A stretch of DNA of 64,000 bases. It comes from UBA1479 sp040221095 (GTDB taxonomy: Bacteria > Pseudomonadota > Alphaproteobacteria > Rhodospirillales > Casp-alpha2). A model generated the notes under the pieces. That model was not told where the DNA came from. It saw only the letters and a list, made by a program, of their open reading frames with translations, and made no database searches. The stretch lies in assembly GCA_040221095.1 (NCBI GenBank), contig JAVJVP010000008.1, positions 372,001 to 436,000 on the forward strand. Direction: 5' to 3'. Numbering within the stretch: the first letter of the stretch is position 1; every line of letters starts with the position of its first letter. This document shows positions 16,423 through 25,852 of the stretch, piece after piece. The position numbers and the translations under genes are program-made.

Positions 16423-19035
16423 ATGCCAACCACGAGAATGCTCATCGATGCGTCGCATCCGGAAGAGACCCGGGTCGTGATCGCAAACGGCAGCCGCCTG
16501 GAAGAATTTGACGTCGAGTCAGAGTCACGGAAGCAGCTTAAGGGTAACATCTATCTGGCCAAGGTAACGCGGGTCGAACCGTCGTTGCAGGCATGCTTTG
16601 TCGATTACGGCGGAAACCGTCACGGCTTCCTCGCCTTCAGCGAAATCCATCCCGACTACTACCAGATTCCGATCGCCGACCGGGAAGCCCTGGTCGCCGA
16701 GCACCAGGAACAGGAAGCCAAGGCGCACGAGGACGGCGAAGGCGAAGAAGGCGGCGAAGGCGTCGAGGTTCTGGGCGGCGAGGACGAGGAAATTCCCGTC
16801 CGCCGGCCGGTCAACCTGCGCCGCCAGTACAAAATCCAAGAGGTCGTCAAGCGGCGCCAGATCCTGCTGATCCAGGTCGTCAAGGAAGAGCGCGGCAACA
16901 AGGGTGCGGCGCTGACCACCTATCTGTCCCTCGCCGGCCGCTATTGCGTGCTGATGCCGAACACGGCCCGCGGCGGCGGCATTTCGCGCAAGATCGCGCA
17001 ATCGGGCGACCGCAAGAAGCTGAAGCAGATCCTCGGTGAACTGGAGATCCCCCAGGGCATGGCGGTGATCGTGCGCACGGCGGGCTCCAAGCGGACCAAG
17101 GCGGAAATCCGCCGCGACTACGACTATCTGCTGCGCCTGTGGGGCGAGGTTCGGGAAAAGACCCTGAAATCCATCGCCCCGGCCCTGGTGCATGAGGAAA
17201 GCGACATCGTCAAACGCGCGATCCGCGACCTCTACACCAAGGAGATCGACGAAATCATCGTCCAGGGCGGCGACGCCTACCGCGCGGCCAAGGACTTCAT
17301 GAAGCTGCTGATCCCCAGCCACGCGAAAAAGGTCCAGCCCCACGAAGAGGGCTCGGTCCCGCTGTTCCAGCAGTTCCAGGTCGAAAGCCAGATGGACGCC
17401 ATGCACGAGCCCGAAGTTCAGCTTCGCTCGGGCGGCTACATCGTCATCAACCCGACGGAAGCCCTGGTTTCCATCGACGTCAACTCGGGCCGCGCGACGA
17501 AAGAGCGCAACATCGAGGAAACGGCGCTGAAGACCAACATGGAAGCGGCCGAGGAGATCGCCCGGCAGTTGCGCCTGCGCGATCTTGCGGGCCTGATCGT
17601 CATCGACTTCATCGACATGGAAGTCAGCCGCAACCAGGCCAAGGTCGAACGCTGCCTGAAGGACGCCATGCGCAACGACCGCGCGCGCATCCAGATCGGC
17701 CGCATCAGCGCCTTCGGCCTGCTGGAGCTGTCGCGCCAGCGCCTGCGCCCGGCGCTCCATGAAACCAGCTTCGAGGCCTGCGCCCATTGCGGCGGCTCGG
17801 GCCTGCGCCGGTCCACGGAATCAACGGCCCTGCAGATGCTCCGCGTGCTCGGCGAGGAAGGACAGAAAAGCCGCTCCTCGCAGCTGACCCTGGTCACGCC
17901 GACGGCGGTGGCTCTTTACCTGTTCAACAACAAGCGCCATGCCATCGCCGACATGGAGCAACGCTTCAGCCTGACCATCCGCATCGAAGCCGACGACACC
18001 CTGATCCCGCCCGACCACCGGCTTGAGCGGATCAAATCCGACGGCGCCGTGGAAGCGGTCACGGCCGCACCCGCCGCGGCCACACCCGCAGCGGCGGCGA
18101 CGACGACAACCGATTCCGACAGCGACGGCGAGAAATCCGAGGAAGAGGGCGGCCGCCGGCGGCGGCGGCGCTCGCGGCGGCGCAAACGCGGCGGCGAGGG
18201 CGATGCCCACGACACGCACGAGGCGCGGACGGACGACGACGCCAACGCCTCCGCCGACGACGGCGAGGAAAGCGAAGCCGACGGTGACGGCGAGCCGCGC
18301 GAAACGCGGGAAGCCGCGGGCGAGCATTCGGAAGACGGCGCGCCCAAGCGGCGCCGGCGCGGACGCCGTGGCGGACGCCGGCGGCGGCGTTCGGAAGAAG
18401 GCCGGACGGAAGACGGTCAGGCGACCCAGCCTGACGGCGAAGACGGTCAGGCCGAGATTGCGGCCGACGCCGACGGTGAACCCCAGTCCGATGCTCCGGC
18501 TCCGGACGCGCCCGTAACGGATGGTCCGGCTGCCGATGGCGACGCCCCGGCGGCAAGTGCCGAAACCGGCGACGCGCCGGCGATGGACGCCGCCGACGCC
18601 GAAACAGCCGAAACGGCCCCCGAGGCTCCGGAAAAGCCGAAGCGGACCCGCACGCGGCGGGCCCCGAAGGCTGCCGAGGACGGCGACGGCGAGGCCAAAC
18701 CCGCCAAGCCGCGCCGCCGACGGACCAAAAAGACCGAGGACACGGCCGCCGAACCGCAGGCCGCGGACGCGGCGGAAGTCCCGGCCACCGATCCGACCCC
18801 CGATGCGGTTGCGGAACAGCCGGCGCCCGTCGCCGAAGCCGCGCCGGAACCGGCTCCGCAGCCTGAGCCGCAGCCTGAACAAGCTGATCCTGAACCCGCT
18901 CCGGCCGTGGCAACAGCAGAACCCGAACCGGCCGAGCCGGCAGTGGACAGCGCCAAGACCGTGGTGATCGAGGTCGGCGCCAACACGGAAACCGCCAATG
19001 CCCGCCGCGGCTGGTGGAACCGGCTGGTCGATTAG
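16423..19035 (+). CDS. rne: Ribonuclease E/G, degradosome endonuclease
   Basis: The main mRNA-decay and RNA-processing endonuclease. From ATG 16423 it is 870 residues. Visible parts are the N-terminal MLIDASHPEETRV block, an S1 domain interrupted by an acidic insert (about residues 88-125), the catalytic acids in VSIDVNSG (near 348) and IVIDFIDM (near 392), and the zinc-link CAHC (near 452). The C-terminal 310 residues are low-complexity acidic stretches with Arg-rich blocks (GRRRRRRSRRRKR), an RNA- and partner-binding scaffold, ending in RRGWWNRLVD as in other alphaproteobacteria. The frame is open upstream to 16348 but lacks family similarity there. A strong terminator follows. Confidence 0.95.
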   Translation: MPTTRMLIDASHPEETRVVIANGSRLEEFDVESESRKQLKGNIYLAKVTRVEPSLQACFVDYGGNRHGFLAFSEIHPDYYQIPIADREALVAEHQEQEAKAHEDGEGEEGGEGVEVLGGEDEEIPVRRPVNLRRQYKIQEVVKRRQILLIQVVKEERGNKGAALTTYLSLAGRYCVLMPNTARGGGISRKIAQSGDRKKLKQILGELEIPQGMAVIVRTAGSKRTKAEIRRDYDYLLRLWGEVREKTLKSIAPALVHEESDIVKRAIRDLYTKEIDEIIVQGGDAYRAAKDFMKLLIPSHAKKVQPHEEGSVPLFQQFQVESQMDAMHEPEVQLRSGGYIVINPTEALVSIDVNSGRATKERNIEETALKTNMEAAEEIARQLRLRDLAGLIVIDFIDMEVSRNQAKVERCLKDAMRNDRARIQIGRISAFGLLELSRQRLRPALHETSFEACAHCGGSGLRRSTESTALQMLRVLGEEGQKSRSSQLTLVTPTAVALYLFNNKRHAIADMEQRFSLTIRIEADDTLIPPDHRLERIKSDGAVEAVTAAPAAATPAAAATTTTDSDSDGEKSEEEGGRRRRRRSRRRKRGGEGDAHDTHEARTDDDANASADDGEESEADGDGEPRETREAAGEHSEDGAPKRRRRGRRGGRRRRRSEEGRTEDGQATQPDGEDGQAEIAADADGEPQSDAPAPDAPVTDGPAADGDAPAASAETGDAPAMDAADAETAETAPEAPEKPKRTRTRRAPKAAEDGDGEAKPAKPRRRRTKKTEDTAAEPQAADAAEVPATDPTPDAVAEQPAPVAEAAPEPAPQPEPQPEQADPEPAPAVATAEPEPAEPAVDSAKTVVIEVGANTETANARRGWWNRLVD

Positions 19036-19058
19036 GCCCGAACGGAAATAGATCCAGG

Positions 19059-19094
19059 AAAACGCCGGCGGGTGCCTTACCCGTCGGCGTTTTT
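19059..19094. terminator. Rho-independent terminator, probably bidirectional
   Basis: A 12-base-pair stem (ACGCCGGCGGGT paired with ACCCGTCGGCGT, one G-T pair) with a 5-base loop is flanked by AAAA on the left and TTTTT on the right. It lies between the stops of rne (plus) and the aminotransferase (minus) and can end both transcripts. Confidence 0.9.
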
Positions 19095-19096
19095 CG

Positions 19097-20245
19097 TTAG
19101 CGCTTCCAGGTCAGAAGACGGTCGGCGGCCTGCGACACCTCGTCCTCGCCGCCGGCGAAGGAAAAGCGCACGAAGTGGTCGCCCCGGGTCGGATCGAAAT
19201 CAACGCCCGGTGTCGCCGCGACGCCGACCTCGGCCAGCATGCGGCGGCAGAATTCCGTGGAATCATTGGTCAGGTCGGACACGTCGGCGTAGATGTAGAA
19301 CGCCCCCTCGGCAGGTGCCAGGCGCGTGAACCCGGCCTTCGGCAGCTTGTCCAGCAGCAGGGCCCGGTTGCGGGCATAGTGGCGAACGTTGGCTTCCAGT
19401 TCCTCGGTGCAGTCGAAGGCCGCCATGCCCGCGTGCTGTGAAATGCCGGGCGGCGAGATGAACAGGTTCTGCGCCAGGCATTCGATGGCACGGTGCAGGT
19501 CCTTGGGCACCACCATCCAGCCCAGCCGCCAGCCGGTCATGGAATAGTATTTCGAGAAGCTGTTGAGAACCACGGCGTCCCGCGTATGGGCAAGCGCCGT
19601 CACGCCGGGCGTGCCATAGGTGATGCCGTGATAGATCTCGTCGGAAATCAGGCGGATGCCGCGTTCTCGGCAATGATCGACCAGGGCCTTGAACTCCGCC
19701 GGGGCAATCATGGTCCCCGCCGGGTTTGACGGACTGGCAACGATCAAACCGTCCGGGTCTTGGTCGAGTGCCTTGAGCCGCGCCACCGTCGGCTGGAAAT
19801 TGTCCTCAAGCGTCGTCGGCAGGTCGATGACCTCGACCCCCAGGCCGGTCAGGATGTTGCGGTAGGCCGGATATCCCGGCGAGGCCAGGGCGACCCGGTC
19901 ACCGGGATCGAAGGCGGCCATGAAGGACAGCACGAACCCGCCCGACGAGCCGGTCGTCACCACCACGTCCTCGGCATCCACGGAAACGCCGTAGGCATGG
20001 CCGTAATGGCGGGCGATGGCCTCGCGCAGGCCCCACATGCCGAGCGCGTTGGTATAGCCGATGCGGTCCTGGTCCAAGGCAAGACGGGCCGCTTCGATCA
20101 CCTTGGAAGGGGCGCGGGTTCCGGGCTGCCCCACTTCCAGATGCAGAACCTGGGCGCCGGCGCGTTCGCGTTCCTCGGCGGCGCGCATGACGTCCATGAC
20201 GATGAACGGCGGCACCTGGCCGCGGCTGGATGATTTCAATGCCAT
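19097..20245 (-). CDS. Class I/II PLP-dependent aminotransferase
   Basis: 382 residues of fold-type I aminotransferase. The N-terminal GQPGTRAP segment, the GxSGG phosphate-binding region (TTGSSGGF), SPSNPAG, SDEIYHGI and the PLP lysine in NSFSKYYSMTGWRLGW (near residue 230) are all present. C-terminal RFSFA supplies the carboxylate-binding Arg. Substrates are likely an amino acid and 2-oxoglutarate; specificity (aspartate, aromatic or alanine type) cannot be fixed. It is a minus-strand gene just downstream of the GGT-like lipoprotein (21-base gap), so the two may be one transcript. Confidence 0.9.
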   Translation of the reverse strand: MALKSSSRGQVPPFIVMDVMRAAEERERAGAQVLHLEVGQPGTRAPSKVIEAARLALDQDRIGYTNALGMWGLREAIARHYGHAYGVSVDAEDVVVTTGSSGGFVLSFMAAFDPGDRVALASPGYPAYRNILTGLGVEVIDLPTTLEDNFQPTVARLKALDQDPDGLIVASPSNPAGTMIAPAEFKALVDHCRERGIRLISDEIYHGITYGTPGVTALAHTRDAVVLNSFSKYYSMTGWRLGWMVVPKDLHRAIECLAQNLFISPPGISQHAGMAAFDCTEELEANVRHYARNRALLLDKLPKAGFTRLAPAEGAFYIYADVSDLTNDSTEFCRRMLAEVGVAATPGVDFDPTRGDHFVRFSFAGGEDEVSQAADRLLTWKR

Positions 20246-20266
20246 ATGCCTGCCGCCGGTCCGGAC

Positions 20267-21931
20267 CTAGCGGTCGCCGACGACGCCGAGCCCGAAGCCT
20301 CGCGGGTCGGCGAAGGCGCCGCAGAATTGCTTGTCGTTCGGCACCCCGCTGTCGCAATAAATGGCGTTGATGCGCACGTCCGAGGCCCCCGGGTGCAGGG
20401 TATGGCCCAGGCCGCGCAGGGCCGCCTGCTGGTCCTGCGGCAGGGCGGGTTCGATGACCAGGGCATTCGTGCCCTCGGCATAATACAGACGCGGCCCCGC
20501 AAGCACCGATTCCAGGCTCTGTCCGCCGCCGGACACCCGAAGCGCCAGATCGGCAAGGGCTTCCGTCGCGCCCGGCCCGCCGGTCACCGTGGCGGCCATG
20601 AACACGCGTTCCTCATCCCTTTTGGCGCGCGCCTCCCCGACCAGCAGCAGCGGCGTCGCCGTCACCGGCGGTAGCGTGTCCTGACCCGACGGCCGGGCCA
20701 ACAGGAAGCCGAGCGAGGGCGCCACCTTGCCCGAACCGAAAGCCCCGTTCATGGACACGGTGCAGGCGACGGCGGAGCCGAATTGGTCGATTGCGACAAT
20801 ACCCGTCGCGTCGGCCCCCGGCGGCAGCGGGATCGCCGCGTCCCCTGCGGGCGGGCGCTGGGTGTGCCGGTCCGCATCGAGCGCGCGGGCGATCAGGTCG
20901 TGGCGTTCGGCATCGACAAGGTAATAGGCCGGCTGCGTCACGATGCCGTCGCGCCGCAGCCAGTCCGTGCGCCGCGTCTGGGCCGCCAGGGCCGCTTCGG
21001 CGAACACATGCGCGCGGGCTGCATCGTCCAGTCCGAAATATTCGGATTTGGCCAAAATCCCCATCAGGTCCGCCGCCAGGGCACCGCCCAGGGCGGGGGG
21101 CGAGGGAAACAGGAATTCGGTCCGCTCGATATAAGGCAGCGTGATCGCGGGCCGAACCTCGGGCAGGTAGGCGCGCATGTCCTCGATGGTCAGTGCCCCG
21201 CCCTGGCGGTTGGCGTCGTCGATGAAATCACGCGCCAGTTGGCCCTGATAGAAATCGCCGACACCGCGCACCCGCAGGCGGCCAAGCACGCCCGCAATGC
21301 GCAGGCGGTCCATGCGGTCACCTTCCTGGGCTAGGTCGGCCGATCCGTTCTTGCGGAACAGGGCCACCGCATCGGGCAGGCCCGCCAGGCGCCCGGCCTG
21401 CTGGCGCAAATCCATGGCGAAGGCGCGCGACACGATTCCGCCGAACCGCGCCAGATTTTCCGCCGGTTGCACGACCTGACCCCATTTCAGGCTGCCCAGG
21501 CGCGCGTGCAGCACGGCAAACCCCCGGGGATTGCCCGGAACAGGCACCTTGCCCCGGTCGGCGCCGTCGGCATCCCGGGGCACCAGCGCCGGGAACGACA
21601 GCACGTCGTTGCGTTTGTTCACGTTGTCGCGGATGACGCAGACACCGCCGCCGCCCAGCCCCGCATGGGTCGGCTTCGTTACCGTCAAGGTGAAAAACAT
21701 GGCGGTCACCGCATCCGCCGCCGACCCGCCGGCGGACAGGATGTCACGCCCGACCAAGGCCGCCTGCGGATCGTCGGAGACGATACCGCCAAGGAACCCC
21801 CGCACGAAGCCGGTTTCACCCAACTGTCTGGTGTTTTCTTGCTTCTTGGCGCCGAACGGATTGGGGAGCCCCCCCGAACATCCGGCGACAAGCCCCGCGC
21901 ATAGCGCAATGGTTAATATCGGGATGGTCAA
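20267..21931 (-). CDS. Gamma-glutamyltransferase-like lipoprotein with altered active site
   Basis: About 554 residues from TTG 21931, chosen because the lipoprotein signal (LTIPILTIALCAGLVAGC) begins there and GAGG lies 9 bases upstream. ATG 22024 is an alternative that would overlap the divergent protease gene. GGT-family features are GGSAADAVTAMFFTL, THAGLGGGG, and the small-subunit region ATGIVAIDQFGSAVAC-T. Aligned without gaps to E. coli GGT, the autoprocessing and nucleophilic Thr (first T of TTH) is Ala here, and the His is Gly; a Thr remains at the next position. Autocleavage and glutathione turnover are therefore doubtful. The protein is likely outer-membrane or periplasmic. Confidence 0.75.
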   Translation of the reverse strand: MTIPILTIALCAGLVAGCSGGLPNPFGAKKQENTRQLGETGFVRGFLGGIVSDDPQAALVGRDILSAGGSAADAVTAMFFTLTVTKPTHAGLGGGGVCVIRDNVNKRNDVLSFPALVPRDADGADRGKVPVPGNPRGFAVLHARLGSLKWGQVVQPAENLARFGGIVSRAFAMDLRQQAGRLAGLPDAVALFRKNGSADLAQEGDRMDRLRIAGVLGRLRVRGVGDFYQGQLARDFIDDANRQGGALTIEDMRAYLPEVRPAITLPYIERTEFLFPSPPALGGALAADLMGILAKSEYFGLDDAARAHVFAEAALAAQTRRTDWLRRDGIVTQPAYYLVDAERHDLIARALDADRHTQRPPAGDAAIPLPPGADATGIVAIDQFGSAVACTVSMNGAFGSGKVAPSLGFLLARPSGQDTLPPVTATPLLLVGEARAKRDEERVFMAATVTGGPGATEALADLALRVSGGGQSLESVLAGPRLYYAEGTNALVIEPALPQDQQAALRGLGHTLHPGASDVRINAIYCDSGVPNDKQFCGAFADPRGFGLGVVGDR

Positions 21932-21959
21932 TTGACGGAGCCTCGAGCCGTGACTACGT

Positions 21960-23372
21960 TTGTCGGGCCCGGAAACAGAAGGGAACGCGTCCCAACCGGC
22001 GCTGATTGCTTTGCAAAGCCGCATCTTTAAACCGCTGTTATTGATCGTTATTTTTGGCATCGGCCTGTGCTGGTGGTCGACGGCTCCCCTTGCCCGGCCG
22101 CTGTCGATGATCCGGGACGTCGAAATTGAAAATATCATCCAGGAATACGCGACGCCAGTGTTCGAGGCCGCGGGACTGAATCCAAAGTCCATCAAGACCT
22201 ACCTCGTAAACGACCACAGACTCAACGCCTTTGTCGCGGGCGGCCAGAACATGTTCCTTAATACGGGCCTGTTGATGCAGGCCGACACCCCCGGACAGGT
22301 GATCGGCGTTATCGCCCACGAAACGGGCCACATCGCGGGCGGCCATCTGGCGCGCACCCATGAAGCCCTGTCGCGCACGGCGGCGGCCCAGATCCTGTCC
22401 ATGATCCTGGGCAGCGCCGCGGTCATCGCCGGCGCACCCGACGCGGGGGCCGCGATCCTGGGCGGCGGACAAAGCATGCTTCAGCGGTCATTCCTGGCCT
22501 ACAACCGCGGCCATGAAGCCGCCGCGGATCAGGCCGCCATGACCTATCTGGACCGTACCAAGCAATCAAGCCAGGGCCTGCTGGAATTCATGGGCAAGCT
22601 GGAATCCAACGAGCTTCTGATCAACGCCAGCCGCGACCCCTACCTGCTGACCCACCCGCTGACCCGCGAACGCATCGACGCGCTGGAAGCCCACGTGGCG
22701 CGGTCCCCCTATGCCAACGTCCAGGACGACCCGAAACTGCTGGCCCGGCACGCACGCATGCAGGCCAAGCTGCTGGCCTTTCTCACGCCGGGCCAGGCGC
22801 TGCGCAAGTTCAAACAGGACGACACCAGCGTGCCGGCCCGCTATGCCCGGGCCATCGCCTATTTCCGAACCGCGCGGGTCGACGAATTCGTCAAGGTCAT
22901 CGACGGCCTGATCGCCGAATATCCCGACGATCCCTACTTCCACGAGATCAAGGGTCAGGGTTTGTATGAAAACGGCGACGCCAAAGCCGCCATGCCGTCC
23001 TACGCCGAGGCCGTGAAACTGATGCCGGAATCGGATCTGCTGCGCCTGGAACTGGCCCGCATCGAATTGGCGACCGGGGACGCCGCCGTTCTCGACGACG
23101 CCATCGAGAACCTGAAGTTCGCCGCCCATTACGAACGCTTTTCGCCGTCCATCTACCAGCTTCTCGGCAATGCCTATTACAAGAAGGGCGACGAGGCGCG
23201 GGCCCGGCTCTACCACGCCGACGCGGCGTTCCTGAGGGGTGAAATGGGACAGGCGATCTACAACGGCGAGGTCGCCGCCCGATCGTTCCGCGAAGGCAGC
23301 CCGGAATGGATCCGCGCCAAGGACATCATCAACGCCGCCGAAATCCAGCAGCAGAAACGCAAGGAACAATAG
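21960..23372 (+). CDS. BepA/YfgC-like M48 metalloprotease with TPR domain
   Basis: 470 residues from TTG 21960; TTG 22011 is a possible alternative. An N-terminal signal/anchor (PLLLIVIFGIGLCWW) is followed by an M48 peptidase domain with zinc motif HETGHIAGGH near residue 120 and the third ligand in NRGHEAAADQAA. From about residue 270 there are TPR-like helical repeats. BepA-type proteases act in the periplasm on outer-membrane protein and LPS-assembly clients. The gene begins a plus-strand run with the lipoprotein at 23375 only 2 bases later, and is tightly divergent from the GGT-like gene. Confidence 0.9.
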   Translation: MSGPETEGNASQPALIALQSRIFKPLLLIVIFGIGLCWWSTAPLARPLSMIRDVEIENIIQEYATPVFEAAGLNPKSIKTYLVNDHRLNAFVAGGQNMFLNTGLLMQADTPGQVIGVIAHETGHIAGGHLARTHEALSRTAAAQILSMILGSAAVIAGAPDAGAAILGGGQSMLQRSFLAYNRGHEAAADQAAMTYLDRTKQSSQGLLEFMGKLESNELLINASRDPYLLTHPLTRERIDALEAHVARSPYANVQDDPKLLARHARMQAKLLAFLTPGQALRKFKQDDTSVPARYARAIAYFRTARVDEFVKVIDGLIAEYPDDPYFHEIKGQGLYENGDAKAAMPSYAEAVKLMPESDLLRLELARIELATGDAAVLDDAIENLKFAAHYERFSPSIYQLLGNAYYKKGDEARARLYHADAAFLRGEMGQAIYNGEVAARSFREGSPEWIRAKDIINAAEIQQQKRKEQ

Positions 23373-23374
23373 GC

Positions 23375-24127
23375 GTGACATCGCAGCGGCGCCCCACGGC
23401 TGTGCGGGCAATTCTCGCGGCGGCGGTGCTGGGCATCGGGCTGGCTGGCTGCGCGACCGGCTACGACCTGCCCGCGCCCGGCCAGCCGCCCAGCGACATC
23501 CAGAACATCATGGCGACCCTGGGCCCCTCGCCCCTGTTCGCGGGCCTGGACCCCGGGGACCGCTGGCTGATCGTCGGCGACCCCCTGGGTGGCCGCGCAC
23601 GCATGGCCGTGGATGAAGGCCTGCCGGTCGTCCACATGTCGGGCGGGCCGGACGATCTGATTCTGGGCCGGCGCATCGACCAGCATCTCCTGGCCGCCCC
23701 CTTCCTGACCTGGGCCTGGAAGATGTCACCCCATGTCCCGCCCTATCATCCGGTGCGCATCATCGTCGGTTTCGCCGACACCTCGCGCCCGCTCGACCCC
23801 GAGGACGTGACCCTGCGGCGCCTGCCGGACGGCGTGCGGGTGCTGGAACTGGTGTGGAACGACAAGGCCTTGCGCCGCGGCACCATGGACATGCCTCGGG
23901 CCGACGGGCCCGCGCGCTATACCGTGCGTGGCGGCGAGGAGGCGCTCGGCAAGCGCTGGCAGGAAGGCGTCGACCTGATTTCCCTGCACGACACGGCCTG
24001 GCCGGGCCTGTCGACCAGCCAAACCCGGATCGTGTTCGTCGCGGCGCGCGTGGCCGCCACCCCGCCGGCCCGGCCCGGCACATCCGTTCCGGCGGCCCTG
24101 ATTTCCGACATTCGTCTGCTGCGCTGA
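23375..24127 (+). CDS. DUF3047-like lipoprotein
   Basis: About 250 residues from GTG 23375, two bases after the protease stop, with AAGGAA upstream. The lipobox is GIGLAGC. The body has features resembling DUF3047: WAWKMSPHVP, a RIIVGFAD strand, VLELVWND, a TVRGGEEALGKRW segment, and an ending of the form ...ISDIRLL. DUF3047 has no established biochemical role. Tight coupling to the M48 protease suggests a shared envelope function. The family call is from memory of conserved patterns and is moderate. Confidence 0.7.
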   Translation: MTSQRRPTAVRAILAAAVLGIGLAGCATGYDLPAPGQPPSDIQNIMATLGPSPLFAGLDPGDRWLIVGDPLGGRARMAVDEGLPVVHMSGGPDDLILGRRIDQHLLAAPFLTWAWKMSPHVPPYHPVRIIVGFADTSRPLDPEDVTLRRLPDGVRVLELVWNDKALRRGTMDMPRADGPARYTVRGGEEALGKRWQEGVDLISLHDTAWPGLSTSQTRIVFVAARVAATPPARPGTSVPAALISDIRLLR

Positions 24128-24216
24128 CGGAATCGTGACGTGACGGCCTCCGCGCCCGCTTGCCCCCTGCCACGGTCTGGACCAATATGCGCCCACCATT
24201 TGGATAAGGAATGACC

Positions 24217-24993
24217 ATGACCTTTCGGTTTGCCGCCTTGCCGGGCGTCTCGCTCATCGCCGCTCTTGCCTTAGGCGCGGTTCTCGTCACTCCGACCGCA
24301 CAGGCCCAGGACAAGGCGCCCGCCATGGACCCGCAGCAGCGCGGCGCCATCGAGGGTATCGTCCGCGAGTATCTTCTCGCCAATCCCGAAGTCATCGTCG
24401 ACGCCATCCGCCTGTACCGCGAGCGGGAACAGCAGGCCCAGGCGGAACAGGCGAAAATGGCGCTCACGGCCCACAAGGACAGCCTGACCAACGACCCCCA
24501 TGCCCCCGTCGCCGGAAATCCCAAGGGCGACGTGACGGTGGTCGAGTTCTTCGATTACCAATGCGGCTACTGCAAGCGGGTGTTCCCGGTGCTCCGCGAA
24601 CTGTTGGATTCGGACAAGAACCTGCGCTGGGTGTTCAAGGAATTCCCCATCCTGGGTCCGGAATCGGTGAGCGCGTCGCGCGCGGCGCTGGCCGCCTGGA
24701 ATCTGGATCCGGCCAAGTATCTGGCCTTCCATGCCGCCCTGATGGCGGCCAACGGCGGCCTGCCCGAGGACCGCATCCTGAAGATCGCCAAAAGCGCCGG
24801 TTACGATACGGGCAAGCTCAAGAAGGAAATGGATTCGGACGCCGTCACCGCCGAGATCAACCGCAATCACCAGATCGCCGAAACCCTCGGCATCCGCGGC
24901 ACGCCGGCCTTCATCATCGGCGACGAACTGGTGCCCGGCGCGGTCGATGTCGATACCCTGCGCCAGTTGATCGCCAAGGCGCGCAAAGGCTGA
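24217..24993 (+). CDS. DsbA-family thiol-disulfide oxidoreductase
   Basis: 258 residues from ATG 24217; AAGGA ends six bases before it, whereas ATG 24211 has no spacing. A signal peptide ending TAQAQD is followed by a helical N-terminal section. The thioredoxin fold carries the active site YQCGYCKRVFP near residue 115, the helical insert, and the cis-Pro loop GTPAFIIG. It resembles the BdbD/Com1/ScsC branch of DsbA proteins. It should oxidise or isomerise disulfides in the periplasm. The next gene, convergent, encodes EipB, a family known for a conserved disulfide. Confidence 0.92.
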   Translation: MTFRFAALPGVSLIAALALGAVLVTPTAQAQDKAPAMDPQQRGAIEGIVREYLLANPEVIVDAIRLYREREQQAQAEQAKMALTAHKDSLTNDPHAPVAGNPKGDVTVVEFFDYQCGYCKRVFPVLRELLDSDKNLRWVFKEFPILGPESVSASRAALAAWNLDPAKYLAFHAALMAANGGLPEDRILKIAKSAGYDTGKLKKEMDSDAVTAEINRNHQIAETLGIRGTPAFIIGDELVPGAVDVDTLRQLIAKARKG

Positions 24994-25012
24994 CCGGCTC
25001 CCTGGTTGGCCG

Positions 25013-25852
25013 CTAGCCGCAGCTGGGTTCCGGCAGCGGTTTGATTTCCTTGAGCGCCTGAACGACGACGAACCCGCCCAGGTCCATTTCCATGCGGCGC
25101 GGCACGCCGTTGTCCAGCAGTTCCATGGTCAATTGAAAACTGGGCGTCGACTGCGGTTGCTTGCCCGCGGTTGCAAAATAGGCTGACGATACGCGCCAGC
25201 CCGGCCCCATTCCCAGGGGGCCCCAGGCCGTCTGCAGGCCCTTGCCCTCGCCCGCCTTCAGACGGCCGGTGAACACGCTGGACATCAGTTCGGGGCCGTT
25301 TTCCTCGGTCCCGTCGAATACGTGAAACTGCGCCTGTTTCTCGCCCGCCCGGGCGGCGGCGAGAAGCTTGCGCACCTGTCCGATGGGCAGATAGGTGCCG
25401 TCGGGAATTTTCGTCTTTCTGCCTTCCGGTTCGCCGTAAACCGCTTCGCCCCCGGCCCCTTCACGAGCGACTTCCAGGCGGCCGTTCAGTTTCGTGTCCT
25501 CATCCCCGGCCTTGCTTTTGATGGTCGCGGCAAAGCGGTAGCGCGTGCCGTCCGCAGATTCCCAGCTGGTGAAGCGGATTTCCCGGTCGATCACCCCGCC
25601 CACCCGGGTCAATATCTGCATGGCCAGATGTTCGGCGACGATCCAGCCGTCGCAGGTCCGTTCGACCGAGCGGGTAACCAGGCCCTCGACCCCGTCATAG
25701 GGCGTCTGTCCCGAAACGGGGCCCGGCAGAAGGTGATAGACGGCGGTGTGCGAGACCATTCCATCGGCGGCGGCGGGGCCCGGCACCACCGCCACGGCCG
25801 CCGCCGCGGCCATCACGGCCAGGGCCGACACGTAACCCGCTCTGCCTGTCAT
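25013..25852 (-). CDS. eipB: EipB-like periplasmic protein (DUF1849)
   Basis: 279 residues from ATG 25852 (GTG 25864 is also possible). The signal peptide ends near AAADG. The mature protein begins SHTAVYHLL, has VERTCDGW near residue 65 and an RFTSWESADGTRYRF strand pair, and ends PEPSCG. The two Cys match the conserved disulfide of EipB, a spiral beta-barrel protein of the alphaproteobacterial periplasm needed for envelope integrity in Brucella. It is convergent with the DsbA-family gene (19-base gap). Regulation is not visible. Confidence 0.88.
   Translation of the reverse strand: MTGRAGYVSALAVMAAAAAVAVVPGPAAADGMVSHTAVYHLLPGPVSGQTPYDGVEGLVTRSVERTCDGWIVAEHLAMQILTRVGGVIDREIRFTSWESADGTRYRFAATIKSKAGDEDTKLNGRLEVAREGAGGEAVYGEPEGRKTKIPDGTYLPIGQVRKLLAAARAGEKQAQFHVFDGTEENGPELMSSVFTGRLKAGEGKGLQTAWGPLGMGPGWRVSSAYFATAGKQPQSTPSFQLTMELLDNGVPRRMEMDLGGFVVVQALKEIKPLPEPSCG

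Noticed and set aside
16212..16511. Short plus-strand frame ahead of and overlapping rne
   Set aside because: No ribosome site or family similarity; it lies in the structured leader and crosses the true rne start in another frame.
18118..18990. Repetitive GC-rich stretch in rne resembling a repeat array
   Set aside because: It is coding low-complexity Arg/Glu/Ala/Pro sequence in the degradosome scaffold; the units are irregular and not a CRISPR or tandem repeat array.
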